Origin: Symbiodinium natans
Lineage: Eukaryota > Sar > Dinophyceae > Suessiales > Symbiodiniaceae
Direction: 5' to 3'
Assembly (NCBI GenBank): GCA_905221605.1
Contig: CAJNDS010002268.1
Span: 505,232-569,231 of the forward strand
DNA length: 64,000 nt
Within the stretch, counting starts at the first letter, position 1, and the number at the start of each line of letters is the position of its first letter. This document shows, in pieces, positions 1-10,850 of the stretch. A program made the position numbers and the translations under genes. Below the pieces are notes generated by a model, which was given only the letters and a program-made list of their open reading frames with translations, did not search any database and was not told where the DNA came from.

Positions 1-30
1 CTTTTCACCGGCCCTGGAGAAAGTAAGGCC

Positions 31-3000
31 ATGCAGCCAGTCAATATAACCATTGCCCTGCTCTTGACTGATGAACAGCACAACCAATTCGCGCAACGAC
101 CCTCACTGCCGAGAGTCAGCCAGCTTGAGGTTCTGCCCGGAGGAGCCTCTACCCCGCTTTGGGATGCTCTGTTACACATGCCTAGGGAAAGGCAGCATGT
201 TGCATTGGGCGTTCCGCTAGAAGACTCGCCTCTTGATGCCATCCGGCAGCCACTGTGGTTGCCGGGCTTTCTCACAGATCTAGTGCTTGTCCTCCTTATC
301 GGGCTAGTGGTGAGAGGGAACTGGCACGACACATGGGCACAGCTCATTCACCCGGAGGTCTGCCAAGTCTTCAGAGGCAAGCACGAAACGCAAGCTGCGC
401 AGGCATCGCTTACTGCGGGTCCGGGGGCTTCCAACCCCTTGCAAAGCTTCCTCAACCTTTGGCTTACGGAGGAACAATCCTATCGCAAAGAATGGACGCC
501 AACGCTGCTGAGTGGCGTGTTAGCTACGCTGCCTGACTCTCCGCTGCCCGGCCAAGAGGACGCCCGGACTCCTGCGCTGTGGCATGCGGAGTGTCTACGC
601 CTGTCCCATGACTCGTTGAGCAACGAGCACGATCCGAGGACTCGAGCCAGCATCTTTGCGCTCGCGGTTGGTCCCGCCTTCCTTACGCGCCTCTGTGATA
701 CCTTTTGGGGGGCGGACGGACACCTGGCAGCGCTGCTGGGAGCGTGTTCGTACGGCCTGGCCGCTAATCGTACTTCTGTATTCATAACGGGTGCGCCCGG
801 CAGCGGGAAAACACGATCCTGCGCGTTTCTAGGCGTACTCCTTGCGTGCCTGACGAGCCGGCTCACCCTGTACACCGCTCATGGCAATGAATCGGTTCGG
901 GCCTATGTCGAAGCGGTTGATAGGCTCACGACTGCTAGCAATGAATTTGTTCGCAGCCGCATCGTTCGCATACCGGGTAACAAGGAGAAGGACACACATA
1001 AGCTCCCTTCTGATGTGCACGATTTGTACCGGGGGCTACTTGTAGCCACGACACATGGTACGATTGTGGCAAGGCTTAGCTTTCCCTACTCGCAGCTCAT
1101 TAACCGTCTAAAGGATGTTGAGTTGCTCCTCCGAGATGAAGCCCAGCAATTGGGCACGCCTGGTTCCAACACCATTCTGGCGCACATCAAGCATGCACTT
1201 GATGTCATGATTGGCGACCACAGACAGCCCGCTGGAGGCTCGCGACCCAATTACCACTTCGTCACGGAGTTGCTGGAGCAAAAGATCTGTGGCCTCAATG
1301 CGGTCCCTGCCGACCTCCACACGCCAGCCACCTTGCCTGCGGCCCTTTTGCGGCAAACGGCCCAAAGTTCCGGCCCGTGGAAAAAGGGACAAGGCGAGAT
1401 GCCCTCTTGGGGCAAGCCCCACCGTTCCTCTGGAGCGTCTGAGGTATTGTTCTCAGCGGTCTCGATGCTGGAATCGATTCTCTGTATGAGCATCGTCAAA
1501 CCGAAGCAAGCCGAGACAGTCATGCAGGCCGCCGGGCTGAAGGCCATTGTCGGGCCGGCTGTCAACCTCTCGCTCTGTTCATCCATGCGCCTCCCTCCTG
1601 AGATTGCTGCCATTCTATACGCATGTCGGTACTCGGAGGCGTGCCGCTTCGAGCTGATAGGCGGGGTCCCTCGGCTACGTATGCCACCAGGCCCCACGAT
1701 GCAGCACCTGCTCGGGCGGCCACTGCGTAGCCTTGCAGGCAGGTGGATGGAAACGTGTCGATGGGTACGGGTGCAAGATCAGGATGAGACCCAAACCAAG
1801 CTAGGCAGAAGCTACGACCTCAGCATGGTCCTGGCGGACATTGTGCTCACTTTTGGGCACCAGGTCTATCCTGACTCCCCTATCGGGATGGTCTCTCAGT
1901 ATGCCAGGATTGTTACCCAAATGAAGTTTATGCTGCAGTTGAGTCTCCCCGCGGACCCACTGGGCGATGACGATATGAGCCTACTTGAAGCCTGCCAAAC
2001 CGCGGAAGACTTCCCGCTGACTGGCGCGCCCAACACTTGGAGCCTTGTGACGTTTCGGACCTTCCTCATGAATCGCATAGGGTCCCTTAAACGCTTCTTC
2101 GGCGCTATCACCACGGCCTGCTCCACTGGCCCCACATTTGGGATATGTGTTTTTGTGACATGTCGGGCTTCTGGATTCCTGTTTAGTAGCGAGGCAGGGT
2201 TTGCCCGAGCCACCTCCTCCTTCACGAGAGGGCTTGGGGCTTTGGTTTTCGTGGCACTGCACTACTCTGATGGTATAGGTGCATGCTTCCAAATGGCGGC
2301 CTGCGCAACCGGGGGCCTAATTGAATGCGCTGAATATGTGCGCACACAAGCCAGCTTGTGGAGCATGGATGGCCCTGGCATTGCAACGGCATTACACAAG
2401 CAAGCCTTCCGAGAACGGACAGTAGCCAGCATCGTGCTGCCTGCGGAACGCAAAGTTGGGCTGGACCTCTTTGGAACACCACCCCTGCATCAAGCGTGGG
2501 CTTTGAAGGCCACCTGGGGAGATCAGCGGGAGGTTTTTTACCGCACACTTCAGCAAGAAGGATGGGGGAGTCCCTCTTTCACCTCCAACTCCTACTCGGG
2601 CACCATTGTTAGTCTGCAAACGCGCGGCTTCGTCCTGGAGCCCCTGCCCAATGCTGTGTCCTGTGTCCCCTTCCAGCCGGTGAGGGAAGGAGATGGGGTC
2701 GCCCAGTACCTCACCTGCTTGCTAGGGGACACCAGCGTTAGGATGCCGCCCAAGCGGGGATCGGCTCAACGCGCTGACCCGGCTTTCGAACACAAGGCCG
2801 GCATACTGCGAGCCCCCCGTGGTCTTCACCTCCTACCGGTTCGTACGGGTAAGGCTGCCTCCGAAACTGCGATTGATGTGGACTCTCCGGGAAACAGCCC
2901 TGTGCCCGCGGGTAGTCACAGGCCCGACGTGGTAGTTGCTACTGCAGTCGAGGTTCCTACGCCGCAGCAGTCGCCAGCCCAAGGCGAGGCTACCACAAAC

Positions 3001-3480
3001 GCGCGCCATGGCGAGCGGTGGGGTACACCATGGCTCCAGCCTCGGGCCGCGAGGGGCTCCATTGCGGCAGCTGTCAGCCCGCCTCCGCCAGCTAAACGGG
3101 ACGTTTCCCGAACCCCTTGCGGCACCCCAACGCGAGAGAGAGGACCACTGACGAAGGAGCCTGCAACGAAAGAGCATGCGGTTGTGCCGGCCGCGAGTCC
3201 TATTGCTCTGGATGCTTCCGTGACGACTCCCTCTAGTGAAGCTGATCACAGGATCGGAGGGGGTAGCGCCGCCTTGTGTCCACCCCGTAGTGGCGGCAAC
3301 ATTAGGGACCCGCCGCCTGGCGTACGACGTCCACCCAGCCCCCGGACACGGCCCACGCACACAGCATCTCCGGATGGGATTAGGACGGTTGAGGCGTCAC
3401 AGCCCCCTTGCGCTAAGTCTCCCACGGACTCACTTGGCCTGACGGAACCAAAATCGGATCTCCCTATGCCTCCCCCCTAA
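31..3480 (+). CDS. UPF1-like superfamily 1 helicase, interrupted at its 3' end by a TIR element
   Basis: The 1149-codon ORF carries SF1 helicase motifs in order: Walker A GAPGSGKT (about residues 254-261), motif II LLLRDEAQQ (about 365-373, DEAQ-type as in UPF1-like enzymes), motif III GDHRQP (about 395-400), a motif IV-like SSMRLPPEI (about 517-525), a motif V-like IGMVSQYARIV (about 618-628) and a motif VI-like region around ARATSSFTRGLGAL (about 725-738). The family couples NTP hydrolysis to nucleic-acid unwinding; the substrate here is unknown. After about residue 880 the protein is low-complexity and rich in Pro, Ser, Thr and Ala. The frame is open to base 1, so the true start may lie outside the window. 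The stop codon lies inside the left inverted repeat of the 3474-5579 element, so the natural C-terminus is probably elsewhere. It could be a host gene or part of a large mobile element. Confidence 0.75.
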   Translation: MQPVNITIALLLTDEQHNQFAQRPSLPRVSQLEVLPGGASTPLWDALLHMPRERQHVALGVPLEDSPLDAIRQPLWLPGFLTDLVLVLLIGLVVRGNWHDTWAQLIHPEVCQVFRGKHETQAAQASLTAGPGASNPLQSFLNLWLTEEQSYRKEWTPTLLSGVLATLPDSPLPGQEDARTPALWHAECLRLSHDSLSNEHDPRTRASIFALAVGPAFLTRLCDTFWGADGHLAALLGACSYGLAANRTSVFITGAPGSGKTRSCAFLGVLLACLTSRLTLYTAHGNESVRAYVEAVDRLTTASNEFVRSRIVRIPGNKEKDTHKLPSDVHDLYRGLLVATTHGTIVARLSFPYSQLINRLKDVELLLRDEAQQLGTPGSNTILAHIKHALDVMIGDHRQPAGGSRPNYHFVTELLEQKICGLNAVPADLHTPATLPAALLRQTAQSSGPWKKGQGEMPSWGKPHRSSGASEVLFSAVSMLESILCMSIVKPKQAETVMQAAGLKAIVGPAVNLSLCSSMRLPPEIAAILYACRYSEACRFELIGGVPRLRMPPGPTMQHLLGRPLRSLAGRWMETCRWVRVQDQDETQTKLGRSYDLSMVLADIVLTFGHQVYPDSPIGMVSQYARIVTQMKFMLQLSLPADPLGDDDMSLLEACQTAEDFPLTGAPNTWSLVTFRTFLMNRIGSLKRFFGAITTACSTGPTFGICVFVTCRASGFLFSSEAGFARATSSFTRGLGALVFVALHYSDGIGACFQMAACATGGLIECAEYVRTQASLWSMDGPGIATALHKQAFRERTVASIVLPAERKVGLDLFGTPPLHQAWALKATWGDQREVFYRTLQQEGWGSPSFTSNSYSGTIVSLQTRGFVLEPLPNAVSCVPFQPVREGDGVAQYLTCLLGDTSVRMPPKRGSAQRADPAFEHKAGILRAPRGLHLLPVRTGKAASETAIDVDSPGNSPVPAGSHRPDVVVATAVEVPTPQQSPAQGEATTNARHGERWGTPWLQPRAARGSIAAAVSPPPPAKRDVSRTPCGTPTRERGPLTKEPATKEHAVVPAASPIALDASVTTPSSEADHRIGGGSAALCPPRSGGNIRDPPPGVRRPPSPRTRPTHTASPDGIRTVEASQPPCAKSPTDSLGLTEPKSDLPMPPP

Positions 3481-3845
3481 GAATATCTTAGACTATTTTT
3501 TGTCCCAAAGGCAAAAATAAGATACGCGTTTTTTAGCTATTATCTTATTTTTTTGTCTAAAAAAGACTATTTAAAATAAGATACGCTGTCCGAAAAATAA
3601 GATATACAATGGGACGTTAAAAATAAGATAATATCTTATTTTTGGGCCGAAAAATAAGATATGTTAGCTTATTTTGGGGTGTTTGTTGCTCTGGAACAAC
3701 CCGAAGTTTATCCGAAACTTCGAAGAAGTTTCGGGTTACGAAGTCTTGGGCAATTCGAAGTTTACTCGAAGTTTGTTTTCGACCAACCCGAACTTTGCTC
3801 GAAGTTTGCAGGTCCCAAACTGTGCCAAAAACGAAGAAAAGTTGG

Positions 3846-3957
3846 TGGTAGTAGTAGTAGTAGGAGTAGTAGTAGTAGTAGTAGTACTACTACTACTGCT
3901 ACTACTACTACTACTACTGCTACTACTACTTCTACTACTACAACGTAGTAGTAGTAT
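3846..3957. repeat. Inverted trinucleotide microsatellite (GTA)n / (TAC)n
   Basis: A run of GTA/TAG triplets is followed at once by TAC/CTA triplets, so the two halves can fold back on each other. It lies inside the 3474-5579 element. Confidence 0.9.
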
Positions 3958-4132
3958 TTGCTAGATATGTATATAGCGACGACAGAGAAGAAGAAAGACG
4001 AACATGGCAGAGGGCTTCCCGGAGAGATTCCCTGAGAGATTTCTGGAGAACAACAACAAGCGCTGAGAGATTTCTTGAGAGAGAGAAAGAAAGAAAGAGA
4101 AAAAGAGAGAAGGAGAGAAAGAGAGATAAAGA

Positions 4133-4177
4133 GGGTTTAGGGTTTAGGGTTTAGGGTTTAGGGTTTAGGGTTTAGGG
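4133..4177 (+). repeat. Telomere-type (GGGTTTA)n run
   Basis: About six perfect heptamers of the TTTAGGG telomere unit lie inside the foldback element, preceded by a GA-rich microsatellite (4076-4132). This unit is used by plants, dinoflagellates and several other protists. Confidence 0.9.
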
Positions 4178-4364
4178 CAAGCCCTGGCCCTCCTCCTGGC
4201 CCTCCTTCTGGCCCTCCGAAATTTTCGCGTTGTTCTTCCACAGCTCGAGTCCGGCAATCGCGTTTTTTTTCATCGAATCGGCTTGAAATTTATTCGTTTT
4301 GCTTCCACAACTCGTGTTCGGCAATCGATTCTTTTCATGGATTTTTGCAGTCGGGCCTCGAAGT

Positions 4365-4700
4365 TTGGTCGAAATTTCTTCGAAATTTCGAGTTTGCAAG
4401 TCGAAGTTTGGTCGAAGTTTCTTCGAAATTTCGAGTTTCGCAAGTCGAAGTTTACTCGAAGTTTACTCGAAGTTTGATGGCTCGAAACTCGAAATTTCGA
4501 GTTGCGATGCGCAAAAGCCCTGGGTTTTTTAACATGTTGATTTTGAAACTTCGAGTTGTCACTTTGAAACTTCGAGTAAACTTCGAGTAAACTTCGAGTA
4601 AACTTCGAGTAAACTTCGAGGAAACTTCGAGTAAACTTCGAGGAAACTTCGAGGAAACTTCGAGTAAACTTCGAGTTACCGACTCGAAATTTCGAAGAAA
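4365..4700. repeat. Inverted array of the 11-mer TTTACTCGAAG
   Basis: Copies and variants (TTTGGTCGAAG, TTTCTTCGAAA) run in one orientation at about 4365-4500 and in the reverse orientation (CTTCGAGTAAA, CTTCGAGGAAA) at about 4550-4700. Related copies occur at 3700-3800 and 5270-5335. The ORFs across this array are by-products of the repeat. Confidence 0.8.
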
Positions 4701-5613
4701 TTTCGAGTAAACTGCGGGGTCCGAATCGTTTTTTTCGTGCATGGTTTGGCGTTCTGTGGTGCATCTCATGAGAGCTGTTTGCCACGGAAGAAGAGAGCTA
4801 CACCACGTTCACTCAGCCCTGCATGTGTTCTTTGTGGCCAGGAGGAGGATCGCGGTGCATCCTGGCCAGCAAGCGCCGTGGATTTGGTGGCTTCGAAGAA
4901 GCGACAGGCAGCTGCCGTGAAGAAGGCTGTGGTGGTGGTGGAGGAAGAAGGGAAAACGAATGGCAGGGTCCCTCAAGCAGGCAGTGGCCGACGTCAAGGA
5001 GGGCGCGGAGAAGTTCGCGAGCAACCAGAACCCCGAGGAGGAACGAATTGGTGATGAGCGATCGCAGAACAACAACAGCAGCAGCAACAACAACAACAAG
5101 GTTATTTCTGACCCTATGAATAGTCATCATCATCGTCATCATCATCATCGTCATCAGTGAACAGACCTGGAAGATCAGAAGAATTACCTTTTCCTGTTAA
5201 GATTACTGCAAAACACCAGAAAGATCTGAAGAAATATCTTCACCTGTTAAGACCATCATCTTCCGGCAACCCGAAGTTTGTTCGAAATTTCGAGTTGTCG
5301 TTTCCCGAAGTTTACTCGAAATTTCGAGTTGCGAACCGGTGAAAATAGGCTATTTTTCGGCCCAAAAAAACAAGATATTTTGCAACCGTTTTTTGGGATG
5401 CCAAAAAACAAGATATTTCCCCAAAAAATAGTCTAAATAGACTATTTTCGCGGGCAATTTTTGTCTACAAAATTAGCTATTTGCACGCCTAAAATAGACT
5501 ATTTTTTTGCCCATAAAATTTGTCTAACGCGGACTATTTTTAACTACAGACAAAAAATAGTCTAAGATAGTCTCAGGGGTCCCCATGGCCTGACGCCCAT
5601 CCCCGCCAGGCCT

Positions 5614-6816
5614 GTGCCCGCTGTCCAAGCTCGCAAGGAAAGTCGGCCTCTCGCTTTGGACGAAAACGGCTCTCAACAGCTGGAACCACCAAAAGCCAAG
5701 CCTCGAGGGCCTAGCGAGCCCAGCGGCACCCGCGATCCCAGCGCCCCAGCCTGCGCAACCATCATGCAGAGCAACACAGTCTCGGTCTGTGATCTCATGT
5801 GGCGCGCACTTGCAGCGGGACATCACTTTGGTAAGAATGTCAAACCTCGGCCCTACATGAACCTGCGTGACTCGCAACACCTCACAACACACTGCCAGCA
5901 GCTTCGGGCATATAGGGCCTATGAGGTGTTTTTGAACGGCATACCGAACCAGCTGCAAGACTCGGGTATGCTGCTCGGAATCGCTGACACGCTACTGCAT
6001 CTGCCTGAAACGTTTCCGGCAGCGTATTTGAAGGTTTATGACCCTATCATCACGCAGTGCCTTAGATTGTCGGGGGCATTGCAGCATTTCGACCTTGCTG
6101 AAATGTTGGATTGCCCGGTCCCGCAGCTGGACAAAGCGAGGCTTTCGGAGTCCCTGGTGGGGTATGGCTTTCTTACCACAGCGCAGTACATCGCGGATCT
6201 TTTCTCTGCGGTGTCGGACTTGCCGAGTGTCATCAATGCCAGTTTTCCTGCAATGCTCAGCTACGCTGACCCAGATTATTGGCTGGGTGCACTTCTGCTC
6301 GCATTCGAGTCCCACCAAAAAGGTCCCCTGAGCGTAGGGCTGCCCATTGTTCTTGGTTTTCCTGAATCTGACAATAAAATTACTGACCTGCAGATCAATG
6401 TGCCGCCTGCAGCCATGGTGGCCTTCTTGGCTGGCCGCGCTTATCGGTGTCCCACGTGCCCTACTACCAAATATGTGATGGACGCGCGCAGTGGACTGCC
6501 ACAAGTCACTGGCCAAGCCTCCCAAGAAGCCTTGCAGGCGTGGGCCGCAGCTGCTAAGCACACGGACGTGGAAACGGCCAGGCTTGCCCAGCCCAGCCTG
6601 AATACGTTCCTAGGCATCACGCTGCAGGGCACACAGACACTTGGGCAAAGGCACTATCAAGAATTTAGGCCGGACCTCCCTCCTGCCCATTTCCTTGACG
6701 CCATCCGGCTTGCTCTTGCGGCCTCGGTGGCCAACCAAAACATTGAACATTTTTGGTCAGTTTTTAACTTGGAATGGCCTGACACTTCTCACAGAATGGC
6801 TGTTTTTCTACGGTGA
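5614..6816 (+). CDS. Unknown protein, probable continuation of the helicase gene (part 1)
   Basis: This is a 400-codon open frame in host-like GC-rich sequence; I recognise no domain. The nominal start is GTG, and the frame is open upstream to the edge of the foldback element, so this is probably not a real N-terminus. Removing the 3474-5579 element plus one TCC copy (2109 bp, a multiple of 3) puts this frame in phase with the helicase ORF. The joining segment is Pro- and Ala-rich on both sides. The ORF ends at an in-frame TGA inside CGGTGAGT, which is also a consensus 5' splice donor. Confidence 0.5.
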   Translation: MPAVQARKESRPLALDENGSQQLEPPKAKPRGPSEPSGTRDPSAPACATIMQSNTVSVCDLMWRALAAGHHFGKNVKPRPYMNLRDSQHLTTHCQQLRAYRAYEVFLNGIPNQLQDSGMLLGIADTLLHLPETFPAAYLKVYDPIITQCLRLSGALQHFDLAEMLDCPVPQLDKARLSESLVGYGFLTTAQYIADLFSAVSDLPSVINASFPAMLSYADPDYWLGALLLAFESHQKGPLSVGLPIVLGFPESDNKITDLQINVPPAAMVAFLAGRAYRCPTCPTTKYVMDARSGLPQVTGQASQEALQAWAAAAKHTDVETARLAQPSLNTFLGITLQGTQTLGQRHYQEFRPDLPPAHFLDAIRLALAASVANQNIEHFWSVFNLEWPDTSHRMAVFLR

Positions 6817-7560
6817 GTGTTGCCCCTAGAGTGCTTGCTCTCCTCGCCCTTTGCTGCGCCTGTGGAAGTGAACACTGCAGCAACCTCGCCGGAGGTCGTC
6901 AGCATCTCTTCCGAAACTAACGAAGGCTCTCCCTGCCCGATGGATGACATGTCTGACGCGGAGGACGAACCCGAGGCACAGGTGAATGATTGGCGCTTCT
7001 CGGAGCTGCGAACCACTGACCTTGCAGCTTTGCGAGAAGTGGATGTCTCCGCCCCTTTCCGGCTGCCAGTCATCTTTGATGCGCATTGGAAAGGGATCAG
7101 CACCACACCCACCAAGCATGGGCCCCACCGTCCCCAAAATGCGTGGTATGACGCAGCCACTGCTCATTGGGCTGCCATTAAGGGGCTCATGCGAGCCAAA
7201 CATCCAACCAAGCAGCGCCTCAACAGCTTCTGGTTTAGGATGTACTGTCATGGCACCCCCAAGGACCCTGAGCCTTCGGCCCTGCGTGCTGCAGTTACCT
7301 CCTTCCCCTTTCAGTATAAGGACGAAGGTGTTGTGCAGTACAGGCAAATCCAGGAAGCTGTCCGGGTGATGTGGCACGCGGCCCAAACCTCAATGACAAG
7401 ATACATGCGTATCCCCATTCCGGACGGCATCCCTGAGTGGGGGGTTGAGGAGCAAGAGCTGCCTCCAATGCAGGTCATGCCCAGCCGAGGGAGGCGCTCC
7501 CATACCACCTCAGCTGGCCATCGCTCCCGGCGTCCGGACTGGGATGGCTCCTGGCAATAG
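6817..7560 (+). CDS. Unknown protein, same frame as the preceding ORF (part 2)
   Basis: It continues the 5614-6816 frame directly after the TGA and gives 247 more codons with no recognised domain. The first part is acidic (around MDDMSDAEDEPEAQ) and the C-terminus is basic and Arg/Ser-rich. The first listed codon is GTG with no ATG nearby, so independent translation is unlikely. Either the TGA is a nonsense mutation, or 6813-6902 is a 90-nt GT-AG intron, which would remove the TGA and keep the frame. I cannot choose between these from sequence alone. Confidence 0.45.
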   Translation: MLPLECLLSSPFAAPVEVNTAATSPEVVSISSETNEGSPCPMDDMSDAEDEPEAQVNDWRFSELRTTDLAALREVDVSAPFRLPVIFDAHWKGISTTPTKHGPHRPQNAWYDAATAHWAAIKGLMRAKHPTKQRLNSFWFRMYCHGTPKDPEPSALRAAVTSFPFQYKDEGVVQYRQIQEAVRVMWHAAQTSMTRYMRIPIPDGIPEWGVEEQELPPMQVMPSRGRRSHTTSAGHRSRRPDWDGSWQ

Positions 7561-10020
7561 ACAGCAAACTGTCATCTGAGGGCTCCTACTGACGCCATGC
7601 GAACGCACCATTGAGTCCTTTCATGGCATGCTGCCTAGCGTGATGTGAGCCCTCACATCTCCTCACCGCTACATGCCGCAAGACTACCTCGGGATACTCT
7701 GGGTTTGGCAACCCTCTCGTGGCCTATGCCACGGATTGGATCGTGCTTGTCTTTGGTGTGCTTACAGCTTGCAGCTGCGAACACCCTTCTGGGTCGGCCC
7801 CGCGGTGTGCCTGTGGGAACGGGGGGCCTTTCTTTCGTGGTTGCTCCACTGGCCATCTGCCACGTACTACCCTGGACCGGTCCTGCCTGGATGTTCCAGC
7901 TTTGTCATCGGTAAAACGGCCAATCTTCCTTTCCTCTGCCCCCTGGTGGGCAGGTTGCCCGCTTCTATGTGCTACGACCGTGTGTGAACCCCTCGGACTT
8001 GAGTGTTGACCATCTCTCGTCTGGACGGTGACACCCCCGTGTCGTACAACGGCGTCATGCCAATTGGGAGAGACCAGCTAGGGGATGCTGCTTCTGGGCT
8101 GTGGACACTTCTACGCGGAGATAAGGTTCCCACTTCCCTGGCAATTGCCATCGAGCACCTGTGGACAACCTGGCCTTCACGAGAGCCATTCTCGCCTGTG
8201 CTTGGGTTGCTGCGGGGTTCCCTGCCTGCTTGGGTGTATATCTCTGCTTGCGTCAAAGCAGCCATACATGACTACCTCCCCATCGGTAGGTGGCCAAGCG
8301 TGATGTGAGCCCTCACATCTCTTCGCCGACGTCTGTCGGTTTGGGCATGGAGGGTCTGATTCTGGTTATTGAACCCTCAACCCTCACCGGCCAAGGTGAT
8401 ATTTTCTTGGCCTTGAGTGCGAAGTTTCGACTGGGGGACTCTCCCGCTTCCTGCGGGGCAGGTGGGGTCCCCGCCTGCTTGGGTTTACCTGATGGCTCTG
8501 ACTGGAACGAAGCAGTCAAGCCTGCTTTGGCCGTCGGACGAGACTCTTGTGAGTCAAAAGCACGTTGCGCCTTGTGCTCGGAGAGGCTCCACTGGCTGAC
8601 CACCATGGAGTGCTCTGGGCTGGTCCTACCCTTTGCTCTTGCCGTTAAGTCCCCACTGGCTGACCACCATGGGGCAACTTTCTACTTCGGATCAAGAAGG
8701 TTGACACCTGCAACGTCCCGTGCCAAGGCACGACTATGCCCCACCTGTGATGGCGGACTTGTGAACCTTCTCGTGAACGGCCTTGGCTGGTGCTGAATGT
8801 AGTCGCATCGGTGGCTGCATGATGGTGGTTTTGTGAATCTGGCAACGTCGCCTCTTGCGACGCACCTGCGCACTCGGTGCTACATGTGTGCTCCCGGCCT
8901 CTTCGACGATTTCGAGTACTGAGTGCACAGGGTGACCTAGCAGTTCGGCGCGCTGGCTGTGGACACTTCTACGTGGAGATTATGCACCCGCTGACTTGGC
9001 AGGGAGCCATTCCCCACTTGTAGAACAACCTGGCCCTCTTGAGACTCTAGAGGGTCACCCTCGTCTGAGCTTGGCCTGCGGCAGGGCAAGTGGGCTCCCC
9101 GCCCGCATGGATGTTACCTGAAGGCTCTGATTGGATCAAAGTAGCAATACCATGGAGATCCTTGCACTTCGGCACCAATGTGATGTGAGCCCTCCCATCT
9201 CCTTACCGACGTACCTCGCGGGTTTGGGTTTGGAGGACCTGATGTGTGCCGACGCGCAGGCCAGCGCCAAGGTTGCGTGGCCTTGTGTGAGATGCCTGGA
9301 CTGGGAGGTTCCTCGTTGTCATTATAAACCCTGTGGCGTTAAGGGTTTGGTAACTCGCTGTGGACTCTCCCCGTGGAATCGGTAGCTGTAGCTACTCTCG
9401 CCCCCCCTCTGGCCGTGCGCGGGCACCTCTCTGGGTGGGCGCTTGTGCGCCAGGTTGACTGGAGAACCCTGTGCTCGGAGCTACTCCACTGGCTGACCAC
9501 CATGGAGTGCCCTGGGCCGGTCCTGCTTTGATTGTTCTTGCTGTCAAGTCCCCACTGGCTGACCTCCATGGGGCATATGCCCCCTGTGCCGGGTGCGGAC
9601 ACCTCTCTGGGTGGGCACTTGTACGCCAATGTGAATGGAGCACCCAGAGCTCGGAGCTACTCCACTGGCTGACCACCATGGAGTGCCCTGGGCCGGTCTT
9701 GCCTTGATTGTTCTTGCTGTTAAGTCCCCACTGGCTGACCACCATGGGGCATATGCACATCTTTCATCCCCCCTAGGGAGTCTGACTTGCAACATCCTTT
9801 CGCCATTGAGTGTCGGCTGTCTGTCCTTGACAACGAGTACGTGATCCGAACCTCTTCTGATGACCTCGGTTTGAATAACCGCTGTCGCACCAGTGGCTAC
9901 ATGATGGTGGTTTTGAGAATCTGGCAATGTCGCAATTTGCGATTCCCCCACAAGCTCTGTGCTTCCTTGTGAACCGGGACTTCATTGACGACTTCGAGTA
10001 CTGAGTCCGTGGGGTATCTA
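7561..10020. repeat. Diverged repeat block, no supported gene
   Basis: Several sequences recur here. An 18-bp perfect hairpin GATGTGAGCCCTCACATC is at 7642 and 8302, with a one-base variant at 9182. A GTGGACACTTCTACG segment is at about 8100 and 8957. A segment starting CTACATGATGGTGG is at about 8816 and 9897. A tandem duplication of period 176 bp spans about 9424-9775 and contains CTGGCTGACCACCATGG, which also occurs near 8590 and 8658. Open frames here follow the repeats and look incidental. Confidence 0.7.
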
Positions 10021-10194
10021 GTAGTTCAGCGCGATTGCTCGCTTTGTTTCTTTGGTGTTTGTTTGCTTGGTGGTTGCTTGGTGTGTCTGGAGGATTGTGT
10101 GCGCTGACTTTGTTTCACCCTTTACGTCGAGCCCAACAAGACCGGCCTACTGTGCTACTGATGTAGTAAAGAGGCGTCAGTCCAAAAAAAAAAA

Positions 10195-10850
10195 GTTCCA
10201 CCTCTATGAAGGAGTTCGGAGCTCAGACCGTTCCACCTATATGATGGGGTTCCAGAGCTCAGACCTGCCCAAAAGGATGTTCCACCTAAATGAAGGGGTT
10301 CCAGAGCTCAGACCGTTCCACCTATATGAAGGGGTTCCAGAGCTCAGACCTGCCCAGGAGGATGTTCCACCTAAGGAGTCAGCTTAGACCGTTCCACCGA
10401 TATAAAGGGGTTCCAAGCTTAGACCTGCCCAGGAGGATGTTACACCTATATGAAGGTCAGACCGTTCCAGAAAGGGTTCCAGAGCTCAGACCTGCCCAGG
10501 AGGATGTCCACCTTTCTGAAGGGGTCCGGAGCTTAGACCGTTCCACTTATATGAAGGGGTTCCAGAGCTCAGACCTGCCCAGAAGGACGCCCCACCTATA
10601 TGAAGAAGCCCGGAGGCTCAGACCGTTCCACCTATATAAAGGGGTTCCAGAGCTCAGACCTGCCCAGGAAGATGTCCCACCTATATGAAGGAGTCCGGAG
10701 CTCGACCGTTCCACCTATATGAAGGGTTCCAGAGCTCAGACCTGCCCAGAAGGATGTTCCACCTGTATGAAGAAGTCCGGAGCTGAGACCGTTCCACCAA
10801 TGTAAAGGAGTTTCGGTCTTAGACCTGCTTAGAAGGATGTTTCCTCGCAT
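10195..10850 (+). repeat. Minisatellite with alternating 40-50-bp units
   Basis: Units read roughly GTTCCACCTATATGAAGGGG then TTCCAGAGCTCAGACC, with every second unit extended by TGCCCAGGAGGAT. There are about fifteen degenerate copies. Frames crossing it encode repeated peptides and are not considered genes. Confidence 0.85.

Larger units (their letters stand above)
3474..5579. mobile_element. 2.1-kb terminal-inverted-repeat element (non-autonomous, foldback/MITE-like)
   Basis: The ends form a 31-bp inverted repeat with two mismatches (3474-3504 against 5549-5579), starting CCCCTAAGAATATCTTAGAC on the left. A 3-bp direct repeat TCC flanks it (3471-3473 and 5580-5582). The subterminal zones (3481-3670 and 5340-5575) hold many copies of AATAAGATA and TAGTCTAAATAGAC-like motifs in both orientations, as expected for transposase-binding arrays. 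The interior holds microsatellites, a telomere-like run, and the 11-mer TTTACTCGAAG repeated in both orientations. No transposase ORF is visible, so it would need enzyme from elsewhere. The superfamily is not assigned. Confidence 0.7.

Noticed and set aside
4737-5160. Several overlapping ORFs including a His-rich one
   Set aside because: They lie inside the non-autonomous TIR element and run through CAA/CAT microsatellites; no frame is preferred.
9392-9760. Repeat-encoded ORFs with LADHHG-type peptides
   Set aside because: They follow the 176-bp tandem duplication in several frames on both strands, so the repeat, not selection on protein, explains them.
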